DNA of 64,000 nt from contig CM072806.1 in NCBI GenBank assembly GCA_037013495.1, positions 7,184,001-7,248,000 of the forward strand. Direction: 5' to 3'. Positions 24,901-37,996 of the stretch are shown here, one piece after another. Numbering within the stretch: position 1 is the stretch's first letter; each line of letters begins with the position of its first letter. Made by a program: the position numbers and the translations under genes. Under the pieces are notes generated by a model. It did no database searches. It was not told the DNA's origin and was given only the letters and a program-made list of their open reading frames with translations. The stretch is from Hippophae tibetana. Lineage: Eukaryota; Streptophyta; Magnoliopsida; Rosales; Elaeagnaceae.

Positions 24901-27900
24901 AGATTAAATTGATAAATTATATAATCGGATCGTATTCAAATTAAAAAGTAATCCAAATTAGACTGAATTATTAATAAAATTATAAATAAATATTTATTTA
25001 TTTTATAATTTATTATATTTAAATATTATACATACTATAATTACATTAAATTACTAATTTAATATAAAAAATAAATATAAATATTAAAGATCTATAATAA
25101 TTTAATAAGTCTTCGAACATAATTCTTATTTTTTTAACTTTATTAGTTATGATTATAGATAATATTTTTTGTTAAAAATACACAAATTTAAAATTTAAAC
25201 ACTATGTATATTGTGTTATATATGACAATAATTCATAAATAAATTTCAATATCAATATGACTTTATCTATGACTTTATCTGATTCAAAAAATTCTATATA
25301 GATTTGGATTAACTTTGATTGATTGAATTATCAAGTCAGATTAAGATTTAAAATATTTAAATCCAATTCTATCACGTCTCAGAAATTTGAAGACATGGTT
25401 AAAAAAATTAAATAAAAATTAATAATACAAGATCAAATAGTACAAGAACATGACAAGATTGGATAAAATTTAAATAATTATAAACACTATTAAATACATA
25501 GAATAATATAAGTATAAATAGAACACTACAAAATTAGTTAGATTAAATAACAAGAATGCACTAAATATTCACATGATAACCATTAAAATATTGAGCTATA
25601 GGATAAGGAAATTTAAAGATAACTATCATGTATAAATAAAAGACAATATTTAAATTTATCTTATGAAAGATTAATAACTAAGGGATAAGTAGTTTCTTAG
25701 CATTTAAGTAATTCAAGGTTTATTGAAGAAAATTATATGAATTAAAATCAAATCAATGAGTATAATAAAAGAAAATGGAAAATCAAATTAATGTACGATG
25801 TGAGAATCTATGTATGATTTTTTAATAATCTCAAATATGCGATATTATCTCAACATATTCTAGACGATAATAATTATAAGGACATCCAAATATCTTTTTA
25901 AATCTTTTGATTTTTACTAACTACAAACAAAATACACTAAAGTTTGTGTCTAAATGATCTTGTCAAACTTCAAGTTATCAATAGATAAAATATAAAGAAT
26001 GAGATTTCATCTAGTAGAGTTACTTTGACATATAATTTATACAATCATTATCATTAGTATAATCAAACACATGAATGCATAAGTAATCTTAAAACAAATA
26101 TATATTTAACTACTTAAATAATTATATATAAATATGAGCATTTTGTATTAAGATTTAATTTATATCAAACATTTTGTAAGATAATCAAAGTCTGTAATAT
26201 TTTAGTCCAAAATTAAATCAAATAATTTTGGAGTTGAGAATAAATAAAATTTTCACTATATAAATATTAAATTTTTATAGTAAATCATGACGATAAAAAC
26301 CAACATGAAAAATACATATGCACATAACTTTGATCTCTCATTTCGTGTCTTAGAACGAGTTATCTTGTATCCCAAGCCTATGACCCATATACTCTTTATC
26401 ATGTGTCCCATAATAGACGATCTTATGTCTCAGGATGTAGTCATGTGTGATATGACTATGCATAAACCTCCTTACCATTACCACATTGATCTTAGATACA
26501 TATACCGTAAAAACTCACCTTAAAATTTATGAAATATATTATAAAATATCACAATTTTGTAACACTATAATACAAGCATCTATATCAATTAATATATTTA
26601 AATATCATGTTTAAAATAAATTTTAGAGTAATTGTCTTGAAGAATCATCCACTTAAATTATAACTTCTCTCACAAAGTTTCTCTTCTTATGTTACACAAA
26701 AGTTTCAATTATTATGGATCATAATTTCATAACATTAATTATTTTACAATTTAACATATTGTTCCTATAACCCTTAAAATTTGTAAATTTAAGTAATTAC
26801 TCAATTCACACTATATATTAAAAAAATCACAAATAATATTTAAAAAGATGACAACTCATTTTCAACCTAAACATATCCCTTTTTTATTTTCTTTGACCAT
26901 GGATAAGAATTGAAGTTAAAAATCTAAATTATAAATACTTGATATTAAAATGAAATCCAAAAATAAAGCACTCAAACTTAAAATAAAGTATAAACATTAA
27001 TTTATAAAATATAATTTATCATTAAGTTTTAATAATATAAGCATGCATGATATAATTAATTTTTTTAATTTTTTTATTAAGTAAATAATTAATTATTTTT
27101 AGATTTCATAAAAATTATAAATTTTAGGTTTCCAAAAGAGTTCAAATATTTTTTAAAATAGTCAATAAATCAATTATTTGACATAAATAAAGTTTTAAAA
27201 AGTTAAAAATATCACTTTATTAAAAATTATTATATTTAATTAAAAAATTATATATAAAAATTATATTAATAATTTGTTTAAACTAACGTGTAAATAGGAA
27301 ATCAAACAGCTCTTGAAAATACAAACTATATTCATGTTAAAAATTAAAATCACACAATAAATCTATATGCATGAGTTATAGTATTCAAGGATGATATTAA
27401 TCTACAACTTTATATAAAAATTCATTAGAATAAACATCAAACATTAAAATTTTAATTATACTTATAGATAAAGAAAGATTTAAAATTTAAGTTTTAAAAA
27501 TTTACATTACCACGAATAAAATAAAAAAGTTGAGCTATAAATAAATGTTTCTCTTTTCTTTCTCTTTCCTTTGTTCCCTCTTCTCTCCTCTTTTTTATTT
27601 TCTCTCTCTCTCTCCTGAGGCTCTGCCTTTTGTTTTCTTTTTACCTCTTAATTAATTAATACCCAAACTCTCCATAAATCAACCCACGGTTGGGGGGTTA
27701 TTTTAATTTCAATAAATATACCAATTTATCTTTTTTAAAAGAATCTAAATAATATTACGATTTTATCATTAAATTTAATAAATTAATTATATTTTAATAC
27801 ATCATTTATCTTCTTTGATTCAAATAAAAGACCAAAGGTCCCACGTATTCACATCAATCTAATTTAAATTGGTCAAAAATATGTTTTCTCTATACATTAC

Positions 27901-28529
27901 TCTAGATCAATATATTCAACTATTTTAACAACTCCCATTGTTTTAAAAAGAACTCATGCTTGTGTCTTTAATGAGTATCTAAACATGTTAGAATTTTTTT
28001 TATATTTAAAAAATAAATTTTTATTTTATTTAATTTTTTAACTAACTTAATCAAAAAATAAAATTATAAGAATAAATAAATACATAATAATAATTATCAA
28101 ATTAAAATATTAATTAAGTCAAATTACAACGAAAATATGTACCCAAAAACCTCAAAACCAATATTGCAATCACGAATCATTTTCTATATACATGACTTGA
28201 AGTTCTAATCCAAAATAGATCCATTTTATCCGGGCTTCTTTTCTTTTCATTGATTATAGAACATGGAATAGATTTTTTTCTCTTTTGGCTCCTTTTGCAA
28301 CTATTATTGTTAATTGTATGAAAATACGAATTCTTTGTGATAAGTAATTAGTATTTTTCTCTAAATGATTTTTTTTTCGGAATAAGATTCTAAATTTTTT
28401 TGGTGTAAATTAAGTTTCTAAATATATTTATATGTTTTGTTTGAGAAGAATGTTATTTTTGGAATATACACTAAAATGACATTAAATTCATTTTTTAAAG
28501 TAATATACAATTATTGTAATATAATTTTG
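21991..28529. other. Gene-free AT-rich DNA with one short tandem duplication
   Basis: No supported gene. The notable feature is the duplicated 58-bp block at 22565-22700 (separate entry). A less AT-rich patch at about 24430-24680 and a (CT)n tract near 27600-27614 were inspected and match nothing recognisable. The open frame at 26287-26523 shows no family resemblance and is probably chance. Confidence 0.65.
22565..22700 (+). repeat. 58-bp block duplicated in tandem at 78-bp spacing
   Basis: The block starting TGGGAATTAACCATGGTGAC occurs at 22565-22622 and again at 22643-22700. The copies differ at one base (TGAGTGCG versus TGAGGGCG) and are separated by 20 bp. The near identity suggests a recent local duplication. 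No coding or element context is visible. Confidence 0.9.
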
Positions 28530-28584
28530 ATAATTTTACGAAAATAGAGTCATTAATGTACTTTTTTTATTAATATTTGCTCGT

Positions 28585-29638
28585 TTTATTCAATAAGTAA
28601 TATTTTTATAATTAATATTAAAATATGATTTTTTAGTTAAAAACGATAAAAATATATATTTTTTTAATTTTTTTTTTGCATAACCATTCAAAAGTTGTCA
28701 CATGGATAGAGCAAATCGCGAAACATTATTTGTATTATGTGATGTGACTCCATGTCATGTGTTAACATAGTGTTCATTTCGAGTTTCATAACGCACCATG
28801 TGGCGCTAACTTAGCATGTGTTGATTGAGACTAGTTCATTCTACCACGCATCGAGCTCTAATTCGCCCAAAGAATCTCATGTGACACATGTCATTAACAT
28901 ATTAGTTGACATTGTAAATTTTCTCTTTTTTCATCTCAACCCTATATCTAAAGTTGATCTAACGATTCAGACTTCACCTAAGCCTAATTTAATAATCTAA
29001 TTATCCCATAAACCTTAATGAGCTAAAATTAACATAATTTTTATTAGATTTTAGATCCAAGAAGAAAAAATTCAAAATGATATACTATTTTGGTGGAGAT
29101 TCAAGAAAAAGTTGTTATAATTTAAGAGATTGATTGTATTTCTTCTTCTTCTCCTTTTTTTTATCAATTTTTATATTTTCATTATGAAAAATATGAGTTT
29201 TATAAACAAAATTATGTCTAGCTAATTTATTAATTTAAGCGTCTTATGAATCCAATTTTCATTGAGTGATGATTTAATATTTTACCCAAATTATGATTTC
29301 AATTTAATTATATTATTTAATCTTATTTTTATGCTATTAATTATTTGGTCAACAATTAATCTATAGAGGCAATTAAATAAATTTAAGAGAATTATTTAAT
29401 TATTTATCTTGATTAAATAACATGCATAATTTTTAGGCATAAATGTATATGATCCATAATTGATGAACTTAATGAGTAAAATGTAATTTAGTTTACATGA
29501 GAGTGTAATTAGGTTAATTACTATATGATGTATTATTTACTTGATTGATAGAGAAATACATGATAGATTATATTCAATTGATCATGTAATTGATTGATAA
29601 TTATATTGGAAGAATTTTAATTATTTACATATTTAGAA
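28585..29638 (+). repeat. Left LTR-like repeat of the gypsy element
   Basis: Matches 31640-32268 in two blocks, separated by about 470 bp present only here. The right boundary at ATTTAGAA (29631-29638) lies directly before sequence leading into gag. The left boundary is uncertain because of low complexity. Confidence 0.55.
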
Positions 29639-29659
29639 AATTGGAGTATTAAGCATTCT

Positions 29660-31531
29660 TAGATAGGGATGTAGTTATAAATGAATATGCAATACCTATA
29701 TTAGAAGGATTGAATCCAAGTATTACAAGGACAAACATTCAAGTTAATAAATTTGAACAATAACCAATGATATTTTAAATGCTACAAATAGTTGGACAAT
29801 TCAACGGATTACCAATTGAGAACCCTCATCTACATCTCATATTGTTTATTGAAGTTGAAAATTCATTTAAATTTAATAGTTTGACCAAAAAGGCATTTAG
29901 ACTTAGATTATTCTCTTACTTTTTGTGAGACCATGTTCAAACTTGGCTAAACTCTTTTCCACCTAATTCCATTACAACTTAAAATGCTTTGGTGACAAAA
30001 TTCTTGATAAAAAATTTTCCAATAACAAAGAATGCCAAGCTTAGGATTGACATTACTTCCTACCAAAAATATAAAGGAGAATCTTTATATAAATCATGAG
30101 AACGATTCAAAGATGGCTAAGGAAGCCTCCTTAGCATGGTATCCCTTATTGGATTCAAATGAAGACTTTCTACAATGATCTCAATGCTTAAACAAGAACC
30201 ATTGTTTATGCATCCACTAATGGAGCTATGTTATCCAAATTTTACAACCAAACTTATGATTTACTTGAGAAAATGGCTAACAATAATTATCAATGATCAA
30301 TGGACAAAATAATAACTATAAGAAGAATAGCCAAAGTACACGAGGTAAATGATATCACAACATTTACAACTCAAGTGTCATCTTTGATGAAACTTTTGAA
30401 GGCTCAAAACTTGCCAGCGAGTATAAACCAAGTCTTAGATTCAGAAGTGTCTTGTGTGTTTTGTGGAGGAGCTCATTTATTTGATAATTGTTCAAATAAT
30501 ATTGAATCAATATTCTATGTGGGTAATGTGAACCGAAACAATAATCCATACTCATACAAATATAACTAATGATGGAGATAACATCCAAATTTCTCTTTGA
30601 GTAATAACAACAATTAAGGTGATAATCAATTCAACTGTCAATCATTTCCACTACAAGGCTTTCAATAACCACAACAATCACAAACCCAAAAGAAAAAACC
30701 ACCTATGGAGGACAATACAAATGCTTTAATGGGGATGATGAAAGACTTCATCTAGTCAATAAATACAAAAGAGTCAACTTAAGAAGCTTTGATTTGAAAT
30801 TTAGAGTCTCAAGTGAGGCAACTTGCCCATGCCATAATTCAATGGCCTCAAAGTGATAAAATTATAAATCCATGAAAAGAATGTGAGAAGCATTACAAAA
30901 CCATAGCTTTTAAGGAGTGGTAAAACTCTAGTGGAAGAATATGACACTCAAAAGGATGAGGATGACCATGAGACTAAAAAGGATAAGGATGAACCAAAAA
31001 ATAATAAAGATGAGAAGGATAATGAAGTTAACAAGGATAAAGATAAATTAGTGGATAAAGAGAGTAATGAAAAGGAAATAATTCAACCAGAAAGAACAAC
31101 CTCTACAAACCTATTATTCCTTTCCTTAAAAGACTCCAAAAGAAAAAGTTAGACACATCGTTTTTAAATTTTTTGGATGTTTTCAAAAAGATGCACATAA
31201 ATGTACTATTTGCCGATGCATTTAAACAAATGCCTTTTTATACCAAATTTTTGAAAGACATATTGTCTAAGAAAAAAATGTTTGGAGATAATGAAACAAT
31301 TACTCGGACTGAAAGTTGTAGTGTCATCTTTGCCAAAAAAAACTATCCTAAAAACTAAAAGATCCAAGTAGTTTTGACATCTCTTGCACTATTAAGAACA
31401 TTCACTTTGAGAAAGCATTATGTGGCTTAGGTTCAAGCATTAACCTTATGCCATTATCGGCCTTCAAGAAATTAAGGGTTGGTACAGCCAAACCCACTGA
31501 AGTAAAATTACAAATGGTAGATAGATTATTC
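29660..31531 (+). pseudogene. Ty3/gypsy gag and protease relic
   Basis: Broken frames spell a plant gypsy gag of the Athila/Tat type. Recognisable are words for a GQFNGLPIEDPHLH-like start (29795-29840), a retrotransposon gag core (29840-30300), a CCHC-like zinc knuckle CVFCGGAHLFDNC (about 30452-30490), and a lysine/aspartate-rich linker (30931-31150). A pre-protease stretch follows with DVFKKMHINVLFADAF and FLKDILSKKKMFG (31173-31300). Fragments near 31400-31500 resemble the gypsy protease region (INLMPLS-like, then LQMVDR). Stops and frameshifts occur throughout. No reverse transcriptase or integrase remains. Family identity is from recognised motif order, not from a search. Confidence 0.75.
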
Positions 31532-32268
31532 AATAAATGGTACTTTTGAGTTAAAAATATTAAAATATAAACTTTATAATGAAAAGCGATGAAAATATAA
31601 TTTGTAGAGTTATCAGTGCATTTTTCTATTAAATATTTGTTTGTTTTATTCAATAAGTAGTACTTTTAAGGTTAAAAATATTAAAAATTCAAATTTCAAA
31701 TAAAAAGAAGTGAAAATATAATGTTTGGGAATTTTTTGATTTTTTTTTGATTTTTTAGTACACGACCAATCAGAAGCTATCACATAGACACTATGCTTGT
31801 AGAGGAGTTGACATAGCAAGCCACGTGGACTAAACGCAAGCGGAGGGGGCCAATCGTGAAACACCGCGATCTGAGTTTCACATTGTGGTCATGTGATGAT
31901 CTAATATTTTATTCTAACTATGGTTTTAATTTAATTATATTATTTGATTTGATTTTTATACTATTAATTGTTTGGTCAACAATTGATCTATATAGACAAT
32001 TAAATAGATTTGAGATAATTATTCAATTATTTGTCTTAATTAATTAACATGCATAGTTTCTAGTCATAGATGTATGATTCTTATATATGTGATCCATAAT
32101 TGATGAATTTAATGAGTAATATGAAATTTAATTGACATGAGAGTGTGATTATGTTCATTATTATATGATATGTAGTTTACTTAAGAAAAAAATACATGTT
32201 AAATTAGATTTAATTGATCATATAATTGAATGATAGTTATATTGGGGATGTTATTCACATGTTTAGAA
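31532..32268 (+). repeat. Right LTR-like repeat of the gypsy element
   Basis: Begins right after the protease relic with a short internal duplication: TTCAATAAATGGTACTTTTG (31529 on) and TTCAATAAGTAGTACTTTTA (about 31649 on), each followed by similar A/T-rich sequence ending GTGAAAATATAAT or GATGAAAATATAAT. It ends at GTTTAGAA (32261-32268), matching the left copy. Confidence 0.55.
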
Positions 32269-32717
32269 TTAATTACTTAGATATTTTATCATATATTTTC
32301 TTAACTTTCAAATTTGATTTAATTAATTACTGTTTAATTTTGATTCCTTAAAACATAAAAATACAAAAAAAATTGATTTTTATTTTTTAGTTTTAAAAAT
32401 TATTTTCTAATAACACAATTTTAATGGAAACGATTTTTTTCTTATTATTATATTATTTGTTGTGATATATATTTATATATTTATTGTACACAATTCATAT
32501 TCGATAAAAAAAATATTAATTATAATTTATTTTCTAATTTATTGTTCAAAAAATAACTATTACTAATTGATCAATAATTTCAATACTGCAAACGTAGCAT
32601 ACTTGAATGGATTCCTATTATTTCATTGAGATTAGAGAATCTAAATAGCATAAAAATCACACTACACATTTAAAAATCTATTGTAGGAGAATAATTTAAT
32701 ACATTAGAAGTACATAT
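32269..32717. other. Short AT-rich spacer between gypsy and copia-2
   Basis: About 450 bp of very AT-rich sequence with no recognisable gene or repeat. It separates the right end of the gypsy remnant from the 3' LTR of copia-2. Confidence 0.6.
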
Positions 32718-32922
32718 TGTCAAAATTAGTATATTTCATTATTATTTTCTGTTCTGTTTCTTTACAAGAGTTTACAATATATGTATATAAGGAAAACGAA
32801 AATTAAACAATAACCATAAAACCTGCACATCCAGGTTTTATGGCTCCACTAATATTATTGTCTGCTTAATGTTTTACTCCATTGAGCATTTGTGTCTGCC
32901 ACTGTTATAGCACACACCAACA
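32718..32922 (-). repeat. 3' LTR of copia-2
   Basis: Minus-strand sequence begins TGTTGGTGTGTGCTATAACA and continues through GACAATAATATTAGT, CGTTTTCCTTA and GAAATATA, which align with the copia-1 LTR. It probably ends at TTTTGACA (plus 32718); the far end is less certain because that part has diverged. Confidence 0.75.
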
Positions 32923-32929
32923 CTCCTTC

Positions 32930-35900
32930 TCAAGTTGGTGCATATATGTCTCTTATGCCCAACTTGTCAAGTGAGTTGTAGAAGTTCCTTGCAGACACAG
33001 ATTTTGTGAGTATATCAGCCAATTGATCTTCTGATTTAACAAATGGAAGCTTAATAATCTTTTCTTCAAGATTCTGTTTGATGAAGTTCCGATCCACTTC
33101 AACGTGCTTCGTGCGATCATGTTGAACTGGATTGTGAGATATGGCAATGGCTGCTTTGTTATCACAAAATAAGTTCATTTCAGAGTTAGGAGCAACACCA
33201 ATCTCAGTTAGAAGTTTTTTCAACCAAAGGAGCTCACATATTCCCTTGACCATTCCTCGAAATTCAGCTTCAGCACTGGATAAGGCAACTACATTTTGCT
33301 TCTTGCTTCTCCATGTGACAAGGTTGCCTCCCACGAAAGTAAAGTACCCAGCAGTAGATTTCTTATCCTTCATATTCCCTGCCCAGTCTAAATCTGTATA
33401 TCCAAGGACTTTCAATTGACCATTCTTTGAAAACATAAGTCCTTTCCCAGGGGAGGATTTTAAGTAACGAAGTATTCGCATGACCGCATCCATATGGTCT
33501 TCACTTGGGAAGTGCATGAACTGACTCACGACACTCACAGCATAAGCAATATCAGGTCGAGTATAAGATAAATATATGAGTTTACCTACTAACCGTTGAT
33601 ATCTCTGTTTATCTGCTGGTACTTGGTCCACATATTCTCCGAGTTTATGATTTTGAACCATTGGAATATTGACAGGTTTACAATCTAGTAGTCCTGCCTC
33701 TGCTAGTAGGTCCAGAGTATATTTCCTTTGGGAAAGACATATGCCTTGTTTTGATCTTGTTACCTCAATACCTAAGAAGTATTTGAGCCCTCCTAAGTTC
33801 TTCATTTCAAACTCATTTGACAGTTGTTCTTGAAGCTTAGAGATTTCTTCTTTATCATCCCATGTAATGATCATGTCGTCTACATAGACTATAAGGGCTG
33901 TTATCTTCCCTAATCGATGTTTTAGGAAAAGAGTATGATCAGAGTTGCTTTGTTGGAACCCATATTTCTTCATTGCTGAACTCAACCTACCAAACCACGC
34001 TCGAGGTGATTGTTTTAGTCCATACAATGCTCGTTGTAATCTACATGCAGTTTCTTTTCCTGATGTAACAGTATATCCTGGTGGGATATCCATGTAAATC
34101 TCTTCTTCAAGGTCACCATGAAGGAAGGCATTCTTCACGTCAAGTTGGTGCAATGGCCAATCTAAATTTGCTGCAAGAGATAACAAAACTCTCACAGTTT
34201 TTAGTTTAGCCACAGGTGAGAAGGTTTCTTGATAATCTATCCCATGTTTCTGTGTATATCCTTTTGCTACAAGCCTCACCTTGTAACGATCAACTAACCC
34301 ATCTGCTTTATACTTAATGGAGAAAATCCACTTGCATCCTACCATCTTCCTCCCTTGAGGCAACTCGCTTAACACCCATGTGTTATTCTTCTGCAGTGCC
34401 TCAAATTCCTCTTTTATAGCTTGAGCCCATTTTGGATCAGATAAGGCTTCTTCAATGCTACTCGAAATTTGACACGAGGAGAGTGTTTGTGCAAATGCCC
34501 TGATAGGTTCTGATAACCTTTGAGTAGATACATAATTTGCTATTGGATACTTGGGTTGTCGTTCTTCTCTTTCTGGGGAGTATCGATTTGGAGGTTTACC
34601 TCGATTGTGTCTGAAAGGTAAAACATAACCAACAGATGTATCTATAGCATTAGTCTGTAAAGGTGTGATAGGATAGCTTACCTCAGGAGTGTTCTCAGCA
34701 GGAGGATCATTGGGTACTAGAGAATGGAGGGGTACATCAACCACTTCATCTTCTGGAGATTCAATTACTACTTCAGCTTCAGTTCGTGGAAGTTCAAGCT
34801 CGGGTCTAGATACGTGCTCCTCCATATTATTGGCACGTTCCGAGTATGTTGGATTCATGTCTAATATTTCAACATCAAGCCAATTTCGTTCTTCACCATA
34901 ACTCTCCTCCTGAAGAGTGTAATTGGATACTGGTGATGGGAAAAAACATTCTGATTCGAGGAAAGTGACATCCATGGTAGTATAGTTTCTTTTAGCAATT
35001 GGATCATAACATCGGTACCCCTTTTTTTGTACACCATATCCCAAGAATACACATCGGACAGCACATGGATCCAACTTAGTTCGTTGATTTTTATGGAGGT
35101 GGACAAAAGCAACACATCCAAAAATTCGGGGCGGAAGCATCAAAATAGTAGGCAAAGGAAGATGATCAGATAACACCTTTAATGGAGTCTGAAATTGTAA
35201 GGTCTTTGTGGGCATTCGATTCAGTAGATACACAGCTGTAGTAACAACATCACTCCAGTATTTATTAGGCATATGTGCACCGATTAGTAAGGCCCGAGCC
35301 GTTTCTAAAATATGCCGATTTTTTCTCTTCGCCGTCCCATTCTGTTGTGGGGTTTGTGAACATGAGGTTTCATGGAGAATACCATGGTTGTCAAAGTATG
35401 TCCGGAATTGTTGATTAACATACTCCCCTCCATTATTAGACCTAAGTATCTTAATTTTTTCAGAAAATTGTGTCTGAACCATGGTGTGAAACATGTGAAA
35501 TGGCAAATACTTCATCTTTATGTTTGAGAAGGTAAAGTCATGTCATTCGTGTACAATCATCAACAAAAATAAAAAACCAACGATGACCCGATGACGTAAT
35601 GACCGGGGAAGGTCCCCAAACATCAGAATGTACCAAAGCAAAAGGAGCCACACTTTTATTCATGCTCATAGGATAAGACGCCCTATGACTTTTTGCTAGG
35701 ATACAAGTATCACATTTGAAATCTGAATGTGTGATATTTGAAAATAAACTGGGGAGTAGGTGCTTTAAATACCCGAATGATGGATGCCCAAATCTACGAT
35801 GACATAGCCAAATCTGTCGTTCCTTGTTACCAACAGTATGTTGCATGTGATTGGCTCTTCCTGAACTGAGGTCATCCACATAATATAGCCCTCCTCTCCT

Positions 35901-37294
35901 AGTACCACGCCCAATGATCTCCTTGGTGAGAATATCCTGTAGAAGGCAAAAGGTAGAATACATCAGTACTACACAGTTAAGATCTGAAGTGACCTGACTT
36001 ACAGACATTAGTCGGTTTGACAGAGAGGGTACAAGCAAAGTATTAGATAATGATAATGAAGGAGATAAGGTCACTGTTCTAGCTCCTGTAACTGGATAAG
36101 TGACCCCATTTGCATTGGCAACACGGCTCCGTCTTGGCTGGGTTGTATTGGAGAGATTGTTTGGGTCAAATGTCATGTGATATGTAGCTCCAGAGTCTAG
36201 AATCCACTCATCTTTCTCATTACGAGTAGAGATGTGAAATGCTTTACTTGAAATACCTGGATCTTGGGAAGATTCGGCCTGAGAAGTAAGGGATAGTGAG
36301 GCATTATTGGTAGCCACAGCTGCTCGTCCAGTAGTGTCCCGTTTCTTCCGTGCTTGAAGATCATTCCACCATTCTGGATACCCATGTAGTTTGAAGCAGT
36401 TTTCACGGGTGTGTTTGGAGTTTCCACAATGGCCACATTTCATGTCAAGAGATGGTGGATTTCCCGTGGATTTCTTGCTACCCAAGGAAGTTCCTGTTTT
36501 TGGTGGCATTAGGTTATGATGTCCCTTGACCCCTTTAAAAGCCATAACAGCTCCGGGTGTCGTATCTACACCTGTGATCATCACGGTCTGCCTGACCTCT
36601 TCCCTACGGACGAATCCATAGGCTTGTTCCACCGTAGGGAATGGTTTGATCTGAAGCACATCACTTCGAGTTTTATCCAATCTATCATCAAGTCCATCGA
36701 GGAAGGTATACACTCGATCTTCCTGTACGATGGAGTTTTATTTTGTATATCAATCGCACACTCCATTGGATTAGGACGATGGAAATCAATTTCACACCAC
36801 AACCCTTAAAGGTCATTGTAGTATTTTTCAATGGATCCACCCGCTTGTTTCGTACGAGTAACTTGACGGCGAAGATCATATACTTGAGACGTGTCTGTCC
36901 CATCATAGTAAGTGGTAGCCACCGAATCCCAAACCTGTTTTACAGTTGGGAATCAGATAAAATTTGCAATTAAGGAGGGGTCCATCGAATTGATCAACCA
37001 TCCTTTGACAATGGCGTTTTCAGTACGCCATCTCCTAAATAAGGGGTCGGTTTCAACAGGTTGAGGAAAATCCCCATTAATATATCCCAGTTTATCTTTG
37101 CCAGAGATATACATCTCCACCACCTGGGACCACAAGGCATAGTTGGATCCTCCCAACTTGATACTAATGGGAGCAGTCGACGATTTAGTTGGCGGAGGTT
37201 GTGAGTTGATCTGAGCTCTAGTTAGAACTTCCGTCATTTTCGCCGTCAAATCTTCCAACACGAAGTTGGTAGTTAAATCTCTAGATTCCGCCAT
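32930..37294 (-). pseudogene. copia-2 gag-pol, nearly complete but frame-broken
   Basis: The gag start codon is at 37294-37292. Gag continues with a frame break between about 36713 and 36953. A long frame (36713-35538) holds the rest of gag, a CCHC knuckle with CGHCGNSKHTRENC, protease WILDSGATYHMTFD, the GAG-pre-integrase box and the start of the integrase core. A TGA replaces the Trp after CTRMT (near 35537), followed by a one-base shift near 35505. The final 861-aa frame (35515-32930) carries the rest of integrase (SNNGGEY; family usually SDNGGEY), a complete reverse transcriptase with YVDDMI (then TWDD where relatives have TGDD), and RNase H. It ends IYAPT and a stop before the polypurine tract. 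Few lesions separate it from an intact frame, so it is younger than copia-1. Confidence 0.92.
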
Positions 37295-37409
37295 GAAATC
37301 TAAAATTTTTTTCCTTCCGTTTTTCTTTTTTTTTCTTTTTTTTTACACTTCGTTCGTACACTATATAAAGAAAAAAACCGTAACCCTAAATTTTTTTTAC
37401 AAATTAGCG

Positions 37410-37700
37410 CAGCTTCTTCTGCACGTTTCTAACCCTAAACCAGTTTCAGAGTCGCGCAGCTTCTTCTCAGGCAAGATTCGCGCAGCTTCTTCTCAGCCAG
37501 ATTCACGCAGCTTCTTCTGCGTTCCTCAGCCAACTTCTACTTCGTTCCTCAGCATAGCTTCTTCTTCTGCGTGGTTTCACAGCAACTCTTCCTTCATGCA
37601 ACCTCTGTGCTTCTTCTCAGCTAGATTCACGCAGCTTCTTCTACGTTACTCAACCAACTTCTTCTGCGTTCCTCAACTTCTGTGCAGTTCCATCTCGTTC
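37410..37700 (-). repeat. Degenerate short repeats in the copia-2 leader
   Basis: On the plus strand the words GCAGCTTCTTCT and GCGTTCCTCAGC recur many times (for example near 37408, 37456, 37482, 37507, 37637), often inside longer units starting AGATTCACGCAGC. They lie upstream of gag on the minus strand, in the untranslated leader. Copia-1 lacks this array. Confidence 0.75.
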
Positions 37701-37996
37701 CAAACTTGTCCGAGCTTAGAAGAACAGTATGGTTACCCACAACTGCAGATAGACCTACCAGCTACACGTACATAGACAAACCACAAATTATATGTTGCTG
37801 TTTTTCAAGTTTCACAGAGTCAGGAAACTGATGCAGTTTGCCCACGGCTACGTAGATAGACTGCGAACAATCTGTGACTCCAACTGCAGTTCCTTCTCGT
37901 TGTGTTCTGTTTTTTTTTCAGAAAGGAAACTGATGGTGGAAAGTGTCGAGAGATCAGAAATGGCCACTCTAGAAATCAAAATGGCCACCCCAGAAA

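Larger units (their letters stand above)
28530..32268 (+). mobile_element. Collapsed Ty3/gypsy (Athila/Tat-like) element with LTR-like ends
   Basis: The gag-protease relic (29660-31530) is flanked by direct repeats. The clearest matched parts are 29270-29638 and 31895-32268, which share ATTTGGTCAACAATT, GATCCATAATTGATGAA, ACATGAGAGTGT and an end at TTTAGAA. Weaker upstream matches are at 28585-28640 and 31640-31690. The right copy lacks about 470 bp found in the left copy (about 28780-29255). All of pol after the protease is gone: coding similarity stops at about 31530 and LTR-like sequence follows directly. Limits are approximate and no target duplication was fixed. Confidence 0.7.
32718..37996 (-). 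mobile_element. Ty1/copia retrotransposon, minus strand, lacking a 5' LTR (copia-2)
   Basis: Same family as copia-1 by near-identical protein and similar LTR start (TGTTGGTGTGTG). On the minus strand it shows leader, gag-pol, polypurine tract (GAGAAGGAG at 32923-32931) and a 3' LTR at 32718-32922. No second LTR or primer-binding site is visible upstream of gag between 37300 and 38010, where sequence changes abruptly to AT-rich DNA near 37996. So it is 5'-truncated or rearranged. The leader just before gag shares TTAGGGTTAC with the copia-1 leader. Confidence 0.88.

Noticed and set aside
26287-26523. 78-aa open frame in gene-free DNA
   Set aside because: No recognisable motif, no splice or promoter context, and AT-driven composition.
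33141-33419. Plus-strand frames within copia-2 (also 34689-34901 and 35208-35414)
   Set aside because: Antisense shadows of gag-pol; similar shadows occur opposite the same domains in copia-1 and copia-3.
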